From assembly GCA_051530055.1 (NCBI GenBank), contig CM121342.1:5208001-5272000 (forward strand): 64,000 bases of DNA, read 5' to 3'. A program made the translations under genes and the position numbers. This DNA comes from Neoechinorhynchus agilis. Taxonomy: Eukaryota > Acanthocephala. Under the pieces are notes generated by a model, which did no database searches, had not been told where the DNA came from, and worked only from the letters and a program-made list of their open reading frames with translations. Shown here piece by piece: positions 46,324 to 59,200 of the stretch (within the stretch, counting starts at the first letter, position 1; each line of letters opens with the position of its first letter).

Positions 46324-47526
46324 TTGGTGTTTGTGTATGAAAGGCAAGTGTAAATTGGAAGCCATCGTCTGTTAGTGCGAAAAGTAAGTAAACCCGATCA
46401 GGGAACTAAACTGACAATAGTTTAGATAATAAATGTATGTCCAAGGAATGAAGGTGTTCGAACGAGACTGATGGTGTTCTTAAAATGGCTTTTTCGTGAT
46501 TCTTAAATCGCAATTCAAAGTTCCACTGATGATGTAGTCTGTTTTGCTAAAATGCACGTAACTAATTTAGTAGGATTAAAAGCAATCGTTGAGGCAATTA
46601 GCACAGGGAACAAATCTAATGAGTAGAGGTATCAAAATATAAACTCCGACTCATTCACTCTTATTTTTAAAATCTTAGTTGTCTTTTGAATATGAACTGC
46701 TTAAATCTCTGCCATCATTGGAGAACCAGAATTATCCGAATGTTAAAGAAAATAATCCTGTCTTTTTTGTAAAACTTGAGAAGTGGAGCCAGAATGCGCA
46801 TCGAACAGACGGTCCTGGTTTCATTTGCCCCATCGCAGTGATTGAAATGATGCAAACGTGGATCTTGTTTTTGAGGGCAATGCCCGAAACCCTCTAAATA
46901 ACAGGAGGGGAAAATCAGAAAAACTACTTGAAATATTGATTCAAATTAGTAAGAAGCGTTGTGCTTCACTATTCGCGCAACAAAAACGCTTTCAGGGGCC
47001 AAACCCATAGACAATTGAGCCAATCGTTTCTCACGGAAGCCGCCTATTCATTACTTGTGCGACGCTTCGCTTTTCAAGACAAATGTTCAAAATGCTGCAA
47101 TCTTGAATTATTCAAAGACCACGAGTATTGTGAAGAACGAGTAAATAATTAGATTTCTGGTAAATGAACGCTTCTGCGGTGTTTTATGTGGAAACTCATG
47201 TGTGCGCGTGCGTCCAGGATTAGGTGTGTTTCGTTAGTAATCATCATTCTCATCTTTATCGCTTTCTAGACTCATGTCACTATCATCAATTGTCTATTGA
47301 ACGACGCTGCCGATCTTTAGGTTGTATGTCAAGTCATTCTAGAATAAACTTGAGGATAGGTCCGAGGTCATGGATCTATGTAGAAAACAATTAGCTCTTA
47401 AGACCAAAACCTTCCCGTTAACTTCATTCACTATGAACGCATCATTAATATAATGGAGCTGGACGAGGTGTGCGTGATAAGATAGCGCTCACTTTCGTTC
47501 TTTGTCTATACATAGAGACATCTTGG
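46324..47526. other. Intergenic between GRK and FGF genes
   Basis: No domain recognised. Short frames exist (46679-46897 plus, 46961-47152 plus) but have no supporting homology or splice context that I can defend. Confidence 0.5.
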
Positions 47527-48441
47527 TCATACAAGTACGGATTTATACAATCGATTTGTTCCGAGTCGCCGACGACGCGATGATTGTCGCGTACTTTTGA
47601 AACCGTCAGATAGCTTATATCTTGAGTTTTCACTTTGCGGAATGATCTTTTTCCGTCGTCGGTTCACTTTCCTGGCGTCAGGAGTGGAAATATCGGCCAT
47701 AAGAAGGGTAAAAAAGTCTGGGTGCCTAATCTGGTTCCAATCGTCAACTGAAACGAGCCGGACTGAGCAAAAGTCGCCCATCTGAGGAAACCAAGCTATT
47801 CGCAAGTAAGAGTTGGATTTGTACAGCTGGAAGTGGTCCCAATGAAGATGGACTCTACTGTACATTGCTCGTTGTTGCCGAAACAAACAGTTTCGATTAT
47901 CGCGGTTAATCTAGTAGGTGTGAAAAGGAAATGGTTGTCGAACTTAACGTTTTTAAACTTTAAAACTTACACGACCGACTAAACGAGTGCCATTAGCACA
48001 AAGCCATAATTTAGATTTGCTGGATTGTATAAAAACAAGTGCTGGTGCTACCGGAATGAAGGTGAGATGATCATCAACTGAAGAGATTAGGCCGAAACTT
48101 TCCATAGCCTGAACGCTTTCGGATCTCTTCATCATGTTCTTGAGTCCAAATACAGTGCCATTAGTGGTCATGTGTAGGGTACATTGACTGCGGCTGACCA
48201 ATCGGTGCATCCGAACTAATTGCTTTCGATTGTTGTAGTGCCGTGATTGTTGATGATTTTCGGCCCTGCGGTGGTGGCGGTGATAGCAAGGGGAATTGCC
48301 TAAGGACGTATTGTTAGGTTGATGGTTGCGAGATGGAATCATCCGTTGTTGCAGGGACAATGAGTTCGTCAGATGAGGAGGTAAGTATACGAGCAAATTG
48401 ACAACAAGGATCGTTGCTGCAGAGTTGAAAAATAAACACAT
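47527..48441 (-). CDS. Fibroblast growth factor-like secreted ligand, two exons
   Basis: Exons 48441-47971 and 47910-47527 are joined by a 60-bp intron (CGT|GTAAGT ... CTACTAG|ATT) and give ~284 residues. MCLFFNSAATILVVNLLVYL is a plausible signal peptide. The beta-trefoil core begins RMHRLVSRSQCTLHM, TNGTVFG; after a longer loop it continues LTFIPVAPALVFIQSSKSKL, WLCANGTRLVG, and across the splice RNCLFRQQ. This follows the FGF pattern (G-x-hydrophobic-x-I-x-x-x-x-S-x-x-(Y/W)-L-x-x-N-x-x-G...C-x-F-x-E/Q). The tail is basic (KVNRRRKK, SSRRRR), fitting heparan-sulfate binding. FGFs signal through receptor tyrosine kinases. The sequence is divergent and the subfamily is unclear. Confidence 0.65.
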
Positions 48442-51400
48442 CGGGTTATCATTTGTGCACCAAACAATCACTTGGACGGTGTGTTCGATGTAGCCATAAC
48501 AACCGGTACATCATTGAATTGGCTCATCGATGTACTTGTAAAGCAACGCCTCTAGAAAGTAGGCGCTGAACAAATTTCTGATGGAAAAAATTGGATGAGG
48601 GTATGTGCACTGTAGGAGGAAAGCAACAGACAACACTTATCCTTGTCGCGCCCCACGTCGAAGAGACGTTCTATGAAATGCCAGTTAATCTTAAATGTCA
48701 ATTCGTCAGTAAAGAAAGCAATAGATGAGATGGAGGGTAGTAAAGTGAGAACCGTCGAGATCATAAGAGGCATAACGGTGAAACGTTTAATCGTCAAAGA
48801 CGTGGATCACGGGAGATGGTGCACATAAAAGAGAGGCAGATAAGCTCCCGCGCATCAATGTGATTATTGCGCTAGAAAAAAAACAGGGTTCCCAGGCAGA
48901 ATAACCTTTTTTTAGCCGGGCAGATGCACAAGCTCCCTGCCGTTGCCGCATTCTGGATACTGTCCCATCGGTGTGAGATATGTAATCCATAAGAAACAAG
49001 AGAAACAGCTGGGTCCTTTGAGAAAAGAACGGATCTTTTCAGGCTACTGATGGTCCAAAGGTTTAAAGAAGGTTATTTTGGGGTGCGTTTGCACATACCG
49101 GGTCGTCGTCATCGTGTGCATCCAAGGTTCCGTGCCACCTCGGCGTTGTTGTGAAGGTGTTTTAGGAAGACACGAGTGGATTTTGGTGAAAGTCCTTGGA
49201 CGTCAGAAAAGTATTCTCGTGCGTCGTTGGTCGATTAGATTACAGAAGCTATCAGCAGTACCCATGTACACAGACATATATACAAGTATTCCACCACACA
49301 AGAAGCGGCGAGGACTAAAGGCACCCTTCCCAAGCATACAGATAGGTCGTCGATTAATCGGCAATCATGTGATACGCATGAATAACCCGGTCTTACGCTC
49401 TCAGAATGTGTCGAGGTGACCTTAGACGAGGACATCTCTGAATCGACGAGTGTGCGGAGTTCATTGTCCAACTGTCGAGATTAAGCCACACACACGGTGA
49501 CAAGTGCATTCTCAGAATTTATCCGTCTGACTATTTTCATCGGTCTAGCAAACGTTCCTTTTCACAAAAACCATAAAAATTGAGGCTTCACTGAGCACAC
49601 AAAAAAATGGATAAGGAGCATAGAGGTGCAAATCGAAGAATAAATATGATTATGGAGCGAGAGAGAGAGCAAATCTTATCTCCCAAGGCAAAAGAAGAAA
49701 GGTGATTCATCAAACTGGAGACATAAAGCGCAGGTTTGCCAAGTACTGATGGGTTGCGCTGATTGCAAGCGAGCTGAGGGTGTAGTCAGAGAAATGTCAG
49801 AGTTGATTTAGAACAAAAAAAATAGTGGTTGAAAATGTTTTCCAACCCGCACATACCTTTACGTCCATAAACAACACAAAGCGCCTTTTTGAATGTGGGC
49901 AGCGGTGGATTATTGACGGTGTCGATTCCAATATTTGCTCGAATAACAATAAGTTCGTCGTTGATTTGTACCGAAAGGGGTCTGGAAGCGTTCTAAATAA
50001 TAAACACGGGAAGCTGGGGCCAATGCTATTGAATGAACGTTTTCGTCTCAGTGTCTTTATATATTTGCTCGAGGGAAATGTGTTCAATTGTTTAAAAACA
50101 CGATGGCTTCAATGGACTGCTCGACTCTTTTCCTTTTGACAAAAAATGCTCTCAATAGCTGCGTCAATATAGTCTGATAACACGTCATTCTCACTTGTTC
50201 AGACTGAGTGTTAAGCCAAAAAGATTCTGAGAAGCTCTTTTTATGTTATTCCGACAAACGGAAATGTTTGGTATTAACCATTCGGAAATCATCAATGCGA
50301 CGACGCAAACCGTCAACGGCAATTGATTGACATTTGCGACCTCGCTCAAAATATCACGGATGTGACAGTTGTTTGGATGTGAACACTTGTATGACGTTCT
50401 TGATCTCAGACGAATCTTAAGCAAATAAACGGCTACAATCCAGAATAGACGGCATTTCGCTTGATGTGGGCGCCGGCGGCGGTAGTCCAATGCGAAACTG
50501 TCCGGCTTTAATGATGCTAAGGTTAGGCCATTTTTAGACTTGATAAATGAGATATGGAGAACAATCTTCTGCTCCCTACGGATCCAAGACAGTACATTTG
50601 AATCCAGTGGAATTCGGCTGGTGTGAGGAACCATTTATCTGATCACGGAGAACACCACGTTATTACAGCGAAACGCATCCCAAAAAAGGGGAATTCGGGA
50701 CCCACGCTGGCTTTTATCGTTAATCGTTTAGGCTCACACGTTGGGAAATACGTCTTGAATTGTTTTTAGGACGATGCGCTAAATTTTCAGACTCTTGGAA
50801 ACGCGCTGTATTCTTTGGGATGCCAGAAAAAAGAGCTGAAATTCAGAGACGACAAGTGACCGTGTCTCAATATCAAATCAGGCTAAAATTCGGATCACCG
50901 TACACGCCGGATTACGACGCAAACTCCATGATCGATTGTCGACGCCGTAAATCGAGATAAAGATCCTTTAAGTGTGGTTAATCAATTTAATAATTGATGA
51001 TTGTTTGAAGAAAAAATGATAGAAGGACCAAAAACGTGACTTCTTCTGATAAGCAAATGATTAAGCATCTAGAAAATGTTAGACAAGTGGAGAATGTTGT
51101 TATGAGATAATCTTGCGCATCCAGAGGATTAAACCGCAATCCCAAACCGAGATTAAATGGAAAACATTTGTAATAAAAATCGAGTTAAAAAACGCTTTTT
51201 TAATTTGAGACATCAGAAATATTGAAAAGGGATTCCCTTAAAGTGGACGACAATGGTCGATAGAGAATGAGTTTAGGTCAGTGTTCAAGTAGTTTAAAAT
51301 TTCAGACCGATTGTCCTCACCGTGATTTAGTCCGTAGCCGAGTAGCTCTCACACATTTAGCGAATAAAAATTGCTGTTGGCGAGAGTAGAGCCAGCGATG

Positions 51401-53237
51401 ATAGCTAAGTAGCTCGAAAAAGATCCTTTCTCACAAAACAAGAAAACTTAATGGCTACATCGCTTTTTATTATGCCGATGTGGCATGATACCAAGATCGC
51501 AAGAATCTGCTTCTCTTTAAATGTACGCCCGTTTAACGTCAATTTCTATCGCCGGTCCGCCACATTTCTCTAAATCAATTTAGAAATTCGATGCATCCGT
51601 GGTTCATGATAAATTCGAAATTTCCCAATAGCAAAGCCTTTCCCATTTTTATCGTACAAAAAGCGGTTTTCTGTCTGATAGCAGCTCACATTTTTAATGG
51701 GTTTAGAAATCAATGGCATCGAGGGAGCATTTTCCGGCCAGCGCAATGGTCATTTGGAATAGTGTAAATGGCGGCCATTAATGTAGTTTCCCTCTCCTCC
51801 TGGCGGACATATAAGATAATCCGCGGTGGCGCCATTCAATTCCTTCGCAGGAAACGGCGAAGAGTACTTTTAAAATCGCGCACACACACAACACCCAAAC
51901 GTCGTCGGAATCATAAGACGCCTAATGAGCAATCGACCAATTAAAACAAGCGTTGTTTCGAAGCAGCGGACCCAAGAACATAATGCTCAAATACTTTAAA
52001 CGTTTCGGAAATCAGCGAAAAACTCTTTTTTCGTCAAGGTAGGCTATAACAAGGAAAATATCGAGATCCCAACCGCTTTTAAGAAGAATAATTCCGAACT
52101 TTATGTAATCTTTAAAATGAGTACTGCCTCAAATTGTCGAAAATCCCATATTTTGTTGGGAATATTCGTTCAATAAACAGCGAGAACTTGGTCTCTTAAC
52201 AATTCGGCAGTGGTTCTCCCAACCCCCGAATCAGTCACAGTTCGTTCTAAAAGAAATTTTTTTACATATGCTCTCTTTTTTACGATTGAACGGTTGAACT
52301 AGTTCCTTTTTTTTCTACAAAAACATTTTGAAGCCTGACTCGATATTCACAGCGACGATGCTCATTGGCTATCGTTTAGGGCTTATATTTTAGAAAAAAG
52401 CGTTTTGAGTGGCTTGTTTTTGGGATGTAATGGCCTTCCCAATCCATCCCGGACGTTGAGTGATCTTTAATGTTGAAAAGTCCGAAGCGAGCATCGTTGT
52501 TTAGGAAAAGGTATAAAAGAGAGCCTCATCTTCATGTTATAAATTTTAGAATGTATAAAGCGAGCAAAATTTGTTGGGTCATAAGATTGATGGATGCTGT
52601 TAGGGATTGTTGTAGCAAAGAACGTAGACTTTAGATGACTGTTTTCGTCGTTCCGTCCAGTCATCAGACAGACGCGGAGATAAGAGGTGATAATTCTAAG
52701 AGCGCCGTCTTAAATGGTGGTCAGCGAGCAAACCAACACCGTAAGATTTTGCGTCTTGTAGCCACGAATGCATACAAATTGATTTTGCCAATGCGTTTTT
52801 CGGTTTGTGCGGCCGCCAGCATTTCATTGAACAATGCCAGTTAATGGTGGACCATCATCAATCGTATCGATCTCGACCTACAAAAAAATACGAGGTTTAC
52901 TAATCAAATCTCATTTCGCTCCTCTCGTGCCAATATTTCCTCAAAGCGAAATATCTCTTCTAAAACCAAATCGTATGCCACCGATTTAATCTCTCATTTA
53001 AGCATCGCAATGTCACCGACAATTGAAGCGAAGAAGGCGGGAGTTTCCGAAACAAATACGCGCTGCTCCCTCAGAGTCAAGAAAACCTACATCATCTAAA
53101 GAGACCTCGTAAATTCAAAGAGCATCGACGTTTACACGCTCCGTGGTCTCCTTAAGCCATCCTCCAATGTCCTCTCATCGAAAAGTAGACTTTTATGAGA
53201 CGATCAGAAGTTGTGCCTCTCAATCTATTGTCGATAA
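48442..53237. other. Long intergenic region, no gene recognised
   Basis: Only short unsupported frames are present. The largest is 50191-50634 minus (147 residues, RRRRPHQAKCRLFW motif, one hydrophobic stretch), which I do not recognise; 49825-50139 plus overlaps another frame on the minus strand and is equally unsupported. A promoter-like GC-rich patch at 51740-51870 is listed separately. Confidence 0.5.
51740..51870 (+). promoter_or_regulatory. Promoter-like patch without a recognised gene
   Basis: Contains TTTTCCGGCCAGCGC, AAATGGCGGCCATT (YY1-like ATGGCGGC), CCTGGCGGACATATAAGATAA (TATA-like) and GGTGGCGCCATTC within 130 bp, in otherwise AT-rich sequence. No convincing coding sequence follows, so it could serve a non-coding transcript or a gene whose exons I cannot see. 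Confidence 0.25.
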
Positions 53238-56200
53238 TCATTTTCGTCCCTGATCTTGGAACCTTGTTTTATTTGGTGATGAGAAATAGAGATTTATTTA
53301 TTGATTCCTTCTGACGATATTTCCTTTTTTCTTGTAAACTTCGGGTTTAAAAGGTAGGTTTTCTTTTTTCGTTTTGAGAGCTGAGGTTTCTTTGCACATC
53401 ATTTTCGTCCCTGATCTTGGAACCTTGTTTTATTTGGTGATGAGAAAAGAGATTTATTTATTGATTCCTTCTGACGATATTTCCTTTTTTCTTGTAAACT
53501 TCGGGTTTAAAAGGTAGGTTTTCTTTTTTCGTTTTGAGAGCTGAGGTTTCTTTGCACATCATTTTCGTCCCTGATCTTGGAACCTTGTTTTATTTGGTGA
53601 TGAGAAATAGAGATTTATTTATTGATTCCTTCTGACGATATTTCCTTTTTTCTTGTAAACTTCGGGTTTAAAAGGTAGGTTTTCTTTTTTCGTTTTGAGA
53701 GCTGAGGTTTCTTTGCACATCATTTTCGTCCCTGATCTTGGAACCTTGTTTTATTTGGTGATGAGAAATAGAGATTTATTTATTGATTCCTTCTGACGAT
53801 ATTTCCTTTTTTCTTGTAAACTTCGGGTTTAAAAGGTAGGTTTTCTTTTTCGTTTTGAGAGCTGAGGTTTCTTTGCACATCATTTTCGTCCCTGATCTTG
53901 GAACCTTGTTTTATTTGGTGATGAGAAAAGAGATTTATTTATTGATTCCTTCTGACGATATTTCCTTTTTTCTTGTAAACTTCGGGTTTAAAAGGTAGGT
54001 TTTCTTTTTTCGTTTTGAGAGCTGAGGTTTCTTTGCACATCATTTTCGTCCCTGATCTTGGAACCTTGTTTTATTTGGTGATGAATTGATTCCTTCTGAC
54101 GATATTTCCTTTTTTCTTGTAAACTTCGGGTTTTGCTGAGGTTTCTTTATTTTCGTCCCTGTCTTGGAACCTTGTTTTATTTGGTGATGAGAAATAGAGA
54201 TTTATTTATTGATTCCTTCTGACGATATTTCCTTTTTTCTTGTAAACTTCGGGTTTAAAAGGTAGGTTTTCTTTTTTCGTTTTGAGAGCTGAGGTTTCTT
54301 TGCACATCATTTTCGTCCCTGATCTTGGAACCTTGTTTTATTTTGATGAGAAATGGAGAGATTTATTTATTGATTCCTTCTGACGATATTTCCTTTTTTT
54401 TTGTAAACTTCGGGTTTAAAAGGTAGGTTTTCTTTTTTCGTTTTGAGAGCTGAGGTTTCTTTGCACATCATTTTCGTCCCTGATCTTGGAACCTTGTTTT
54501 ATTTGGTGATGAGAAATAGAGATTTATTTATTGATTCCTTCTGACGATATTTCCTTTTTTTCTTGTAAACTTCGGGTTTAAAAGGTAGGTTTTCTTTTTT
54601 CGTTTTGAGAGCTGAGGTTTCTTTGCACATCATTTTCGTCCCTGATCTTGGAACCTTGTTTTTTTTGTGATGAGAAATAGAGATTTATTTATTGATTCCT
54701 TCTGACGATATTTCCTTTTTTTCTTGTAAACTTCGGGTTTAAAAGGTAGGTTTTCTTTTTTCGTTTTGAGAGCTGAGGTTTCTTTGCACATCGTTTTCGT
54801 CCCTGATCTTGGAACCTTGTTTTATTTTGTGAGAAATAGAGATTTATTTAGATTCCTTCTGACGATATTTCCTTTTTTCTTGTAAACTTCGGGTTTAAAA
54901 GGTAGGTTTTCTTTTTTCGTTTTGAGAGCTGAGGTTTCTTTGCACATCATTTTCGTCCCTGATCTTGGAACCTTGTTTTATTTTGATGATTAGAGATTTA
55001 TTTATTGATTCCTTCTGACGATATTTCCTTTTTTCTTGTAAACTTCGGGTTTAAAAGGTAGGTTTTCTTTTTTCGTTTTGAGAGCTGAGGTTTCTTTGCA
55101 CATCATTTTCGTCCCTGATCTTGGAACCTTGTTTTATTTGGTGATGAGAAATAGAGATTTATTTATTGATTCCTTCTGACGATATTTCCTTTTTTCTTGT
55201 AAACTTCGGGTTTAAAAGGTAGGTTTTCTTTTTCGTTTTGAGAGCTGAGGTTTCTTTGCACATCATTTTCGTCCCTGATCTTGGAACCTTGTTTTATTTG
55301 GTGATGAGAAATAGAGATTTATTTATTGATTCCTTCTGACGATATTTCCTTTTTTCTTGTAAACTTCGGGTTTAAAAGGTAGGTTTTCTTTTTTCGTTTT
55401 GAGAGCTGAGGTTTCTTTGCACATCATTTTCGTCCCTGATCTTGGAACCTTGTTTTATTTGGTGATGAGAAATAGAGATTTATTTATTGATTCCTTCTGA
55501 CGATATTTCCTTTTTTCTTGTAAACTTCGGGTTTAAAAGGTAGGTTTTCTTTTTTCGTTTTGAGAGCTGAGGTTTCTTTGCACATCATTTTCGTCCCTGA
55601 TCTTGGAACCTTGTTTTATTTGGTGATGAGAAATAGAGATTTATTTATTGATTCCTTCTGACGATATTTCCTTTTTTCTTGTAAACTTCGGGTTTAAAAG
55701 GTAGGTTTTCTTTTTTCGTTTTGAGAGCTGAGGTTTCTTTGCACATCATTTTCGTCCCTGATCTTGGAACCTTGTTTTATCTTTGGAACCTTGTTTTATT
55801 TGGTGATGATAAATAGAGTAAATTTATTTATAGGATTCCTTCTGACGATATTTCCTTTTTTCTTGTAAACTTCGGGTTTTTATTTGGTGGTAGATTTTTT
55901 ATTTTTTCTTTTTTTTGTAAACTTCGGGCTGAGGTTTTCTTTGCACATCGTTTTGAGAGCTTTTCGTGCCATCATTTTCGATCTTGGAACCTTGTTTTAT
56001 TTGGTGATGAGAAATAGAGATTTATTTATTGATTCCTTCTGACGATATTTCCTTTTTTCTTGTAAACTTCGGGTTTAAAAGGTAGGTTTTCTTTTTTCGT
56101 TTTGAGAGCTGAGGTTTCTTTGCACATCATTTTCGTCCCTGATCTTGGAACCTTGTTTTATTTGGTGATGAGAAATAGAGATTTATTTATTGATCTGATC

Positions 56201-59200
56201 TTGGAACCTTGTTTTATTTGGGAATGAGAAATAGAGATTTATTTTATTGATTCCTTCTTGACGATATTCTTTTGTAAACTTCGGGTTTAAAAGGTAGGTT
56301 TTCTTTTTTCGTTTTGAGAGCTGAGGTTTCTTTGCACATCATTTTCGTCCCTGATCTTGGAACCTTGTTTTATTTGGTGATGAGAAACAGAGATTTATTT
56401 ATTGATTCCTTCTGACGATATTTCCTTTTTTTTTGTAAACTTCGGGTTTAAAAGGTAGGTTTTCTTTTTTCGTTTTGAGAGCTGAGGTTTCTTTGCACAT
56501 CATTTTCGTCCCTGATCTTGGAACCTTGTTTTATTTGGTGATGAGAAACAGAGATTTATTTATTGATTCCTTCTGACGATATTTCCTTTTTTTCTTGTAA
56601 ACTTCGGGTTTAAAAGGTAGGTTTTCTTTTTTCGTTTTGAGAGCTGAGGTTTCTTTGCACATCATTTTCGTCCCTGATCTTGGAACCTTGTTTTATTTGG
56701 TGATGAGAAACAGAGATTTATTTATTAATTCCTTACAATATTTCCTTTTTTCTTGTAAACTTCGGGTTTAAAAGGTAGGTTTTCTTTTTTCGTTTTGAGA
56801 GCTGAGGTTTCTTTGCACATCATTTTCGTCCCTGATCTTGGAACCTTGTTTTATTTGGTGATGAGAAATAGAGATTTATTTATTGATTCCTTCTGACGAT
56901 ATTTCCTTTCTTCTTGTAAACTTCGGGTTTAAAAGGTAGGTTTTCTTTTTTCGTTTTGAGAGCTGAGGTTTCTTTGCACATCATTTTCGTCCCTGATCTT
57001 GGAACCTTGTTTTATTTGGTGATGAGAAATAGAGATTTATTTATTGATTCCTTCTGACAATATTCCCTTTTTTGTAAACTTCGGGTTTAAAAGGTAGGTT
57101 TTCTTTTTTCTTTTTGAGAGCTGAGGTTTCTTTGCACATCGTTTTCGTCCCTGATCTTGGAACCTTGTTTTATTTGGTGATGAGAAATAGAGATTTATTT
57201 ATTGATTCCTTCTGACGATATTTCCTTTTTTCTTGTAAACTTCGGGTTTAAAAGGTAGGTTTTCTTTTTTTTCGTTTGGAGCTGAGGTTTCTTTGCACAT
57301 CATTTTCGTCCCTGATCTTGGAACCTTGTTTTGTTTGGTGATGAGAAACTGAGATTTATTTATGGATTCCTTCTGACGATATTTCCTTTTTTCTTGTAAA
57401 CTTCGCTTAAAAGGTAGGTTTTCTTTTTTCGTTTTGAGAGCTGAGGTTTCGTTGCACATCGTTTTCGTCCCTGATCTTGGAACCTTGTTTTATTTGGTGA
57501 TGAGAAATAGAGATTTATTTATTGATTCCTTCTGACAATATTTCCTTTTTTCTTGTAAACTTCGGGTTTAAAAGGTAGGTTTTCTTTTTTCGTTTTGAGA
57601 GCTGAGGTTTCTTTGCCATCGTTTTCGTCCCTGATCTTGGAACCTTGTTTTATTTGGTGATGAGAAATAGAGATTTATTTATTGATTCCTTCTGACTTTA
57701 CTTTTTTTCTTGTAAACTTCGGGTTTAAAAGGCGTAGGTTTTCTTTTTCGTTTTGAGAGCTGAGGTTTCTTTTGCAATCGTTTTCGTCCCTGATCTTGGA
57801 ACCTTGTTTTGTTTAATGATGAGAAATAGAGATTTATTTATTGATTCCTTCTGACGATATTTCCTTTTTCTTGTAAACTTCGGGTTTAAAAGGTAGGTTT
57901 TCTTTTTCGTTTTGAGAGCTGAGGTTTCTTTGCACATCGTTTTCGTCCCTGATCTTGGAACCTTGTTTTATTTTGTGAAGATAAATGGAGATTTATTTAT
58001 TGATTCCTTCTGACGATATTTCCTTTTTTCTTGTAAACTTCGGGTTTAAAAGGTAGGTTTTCTTTTTCGTTTTGAGAGCTGAGGTTTCCTTTGCAATCGT
58101 TTTCGTCCCTGATCTTGGAACCTTGTTTTATTTGGTGATGAGAAATAGAGATTTATTTATTGATTCCTTCTGACGATATTTCCTTTTTTCTTGTAAACTT
58201 AGGGGTTTAAAAGGTAGGTTTTCTTTTTTCGTTTTGAGAGCTGAGGTTTCTTTGCACATCATTTTCGTCCCTGATCGAGGAACCTTGTTTTGTTTGGTGA
58301 TGAGAAATAGAGATTTATTTATTGATTCCTTCTGACGATATTTCCTTTTTTTCTTGTAAACTTCGGGTTTAAAAGGTAGGTTTTCTTTTTTCGTTTTGAG
58401 AGCTGAGGTTTCTTTGCACATCATTTTCGTCCCTGATCTTGGAACCTTGTTTTGTTTGGTGATGAGAAACAGAGATTTATTTATGGATTCCTTCTGACGA
58501 TATTTCCTTTTTTCTTGTAAACTTCGGGTTTAAAAGGTAGGTTTTCTTTTTTCGTTTTGAGAGCTGAGGTTTCTTTGCACATCGTTTTCGTCCCTGATCT
58601 TGGAACCTTGTTTTGTTTGGTGATGAGAAACTGAGATTTATTTATTGATTCCTTCTGACGATATTTCCTTTTTTTCTTGTAAACTTCGGGTTTAAAAGGT
58701 AGGTTTTCTTTTTTTCGTTTTGAGAGCTGAGGTTTCTTTGCAATCGTTTTCGTCCCTGATCTTGGAACCTTGTTTTATTTGGTGATGAGAAATAGAGATT
58801 TATTTATTGATTCCTTCTGACGATATTTCCTTTTTTTCTTGTAAACTTCGGGTTTAAAAGGTAGGTTTTCTTTTTTCGTTTTGAGAGCTGAGGTTTCTTT
58901 GCAATCGTTTTCGTCCCTGATCTTGGAACCTTGTTTTATTTGGTGATGAGAAATAGAGATTTATTTATGGATTCCTTCTGACGATATTTCCTTTTTTCTT
59001 GTAAACTTCGGGTTTAAAAGGTAGGTTTTCTTTTTTCGTTTTGAGAGCTGAGGTTTCTTTGCCATCGTTTTCGTCCCTGATCTTGGAACCTTGTTTTATT
59101 TGGTGATGAGAAATAGAGATTTATTTATTGATTCCTTCTGACGATATTTCCTTTTTTCTTGTAAACTTCGGGTTTAAAAGGTAGATTTTCTTTTTTCGTT

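Noticed and set aside
46679-47152. Short plus-strand ORFs downstream of GRK as possible extra exons
   Set aside because: The GRK frame already ends with the expected KIYGE tail and a stop at 46321-46323; these frames match no GRK region.
49078-49419. Plus-strand ORF starting MGCVCTYRVVV, and the overlapping minus ORF 49235-49471
   Set aside because: Both strands are open, no domain is visible, and no splice or promoter context supports either.
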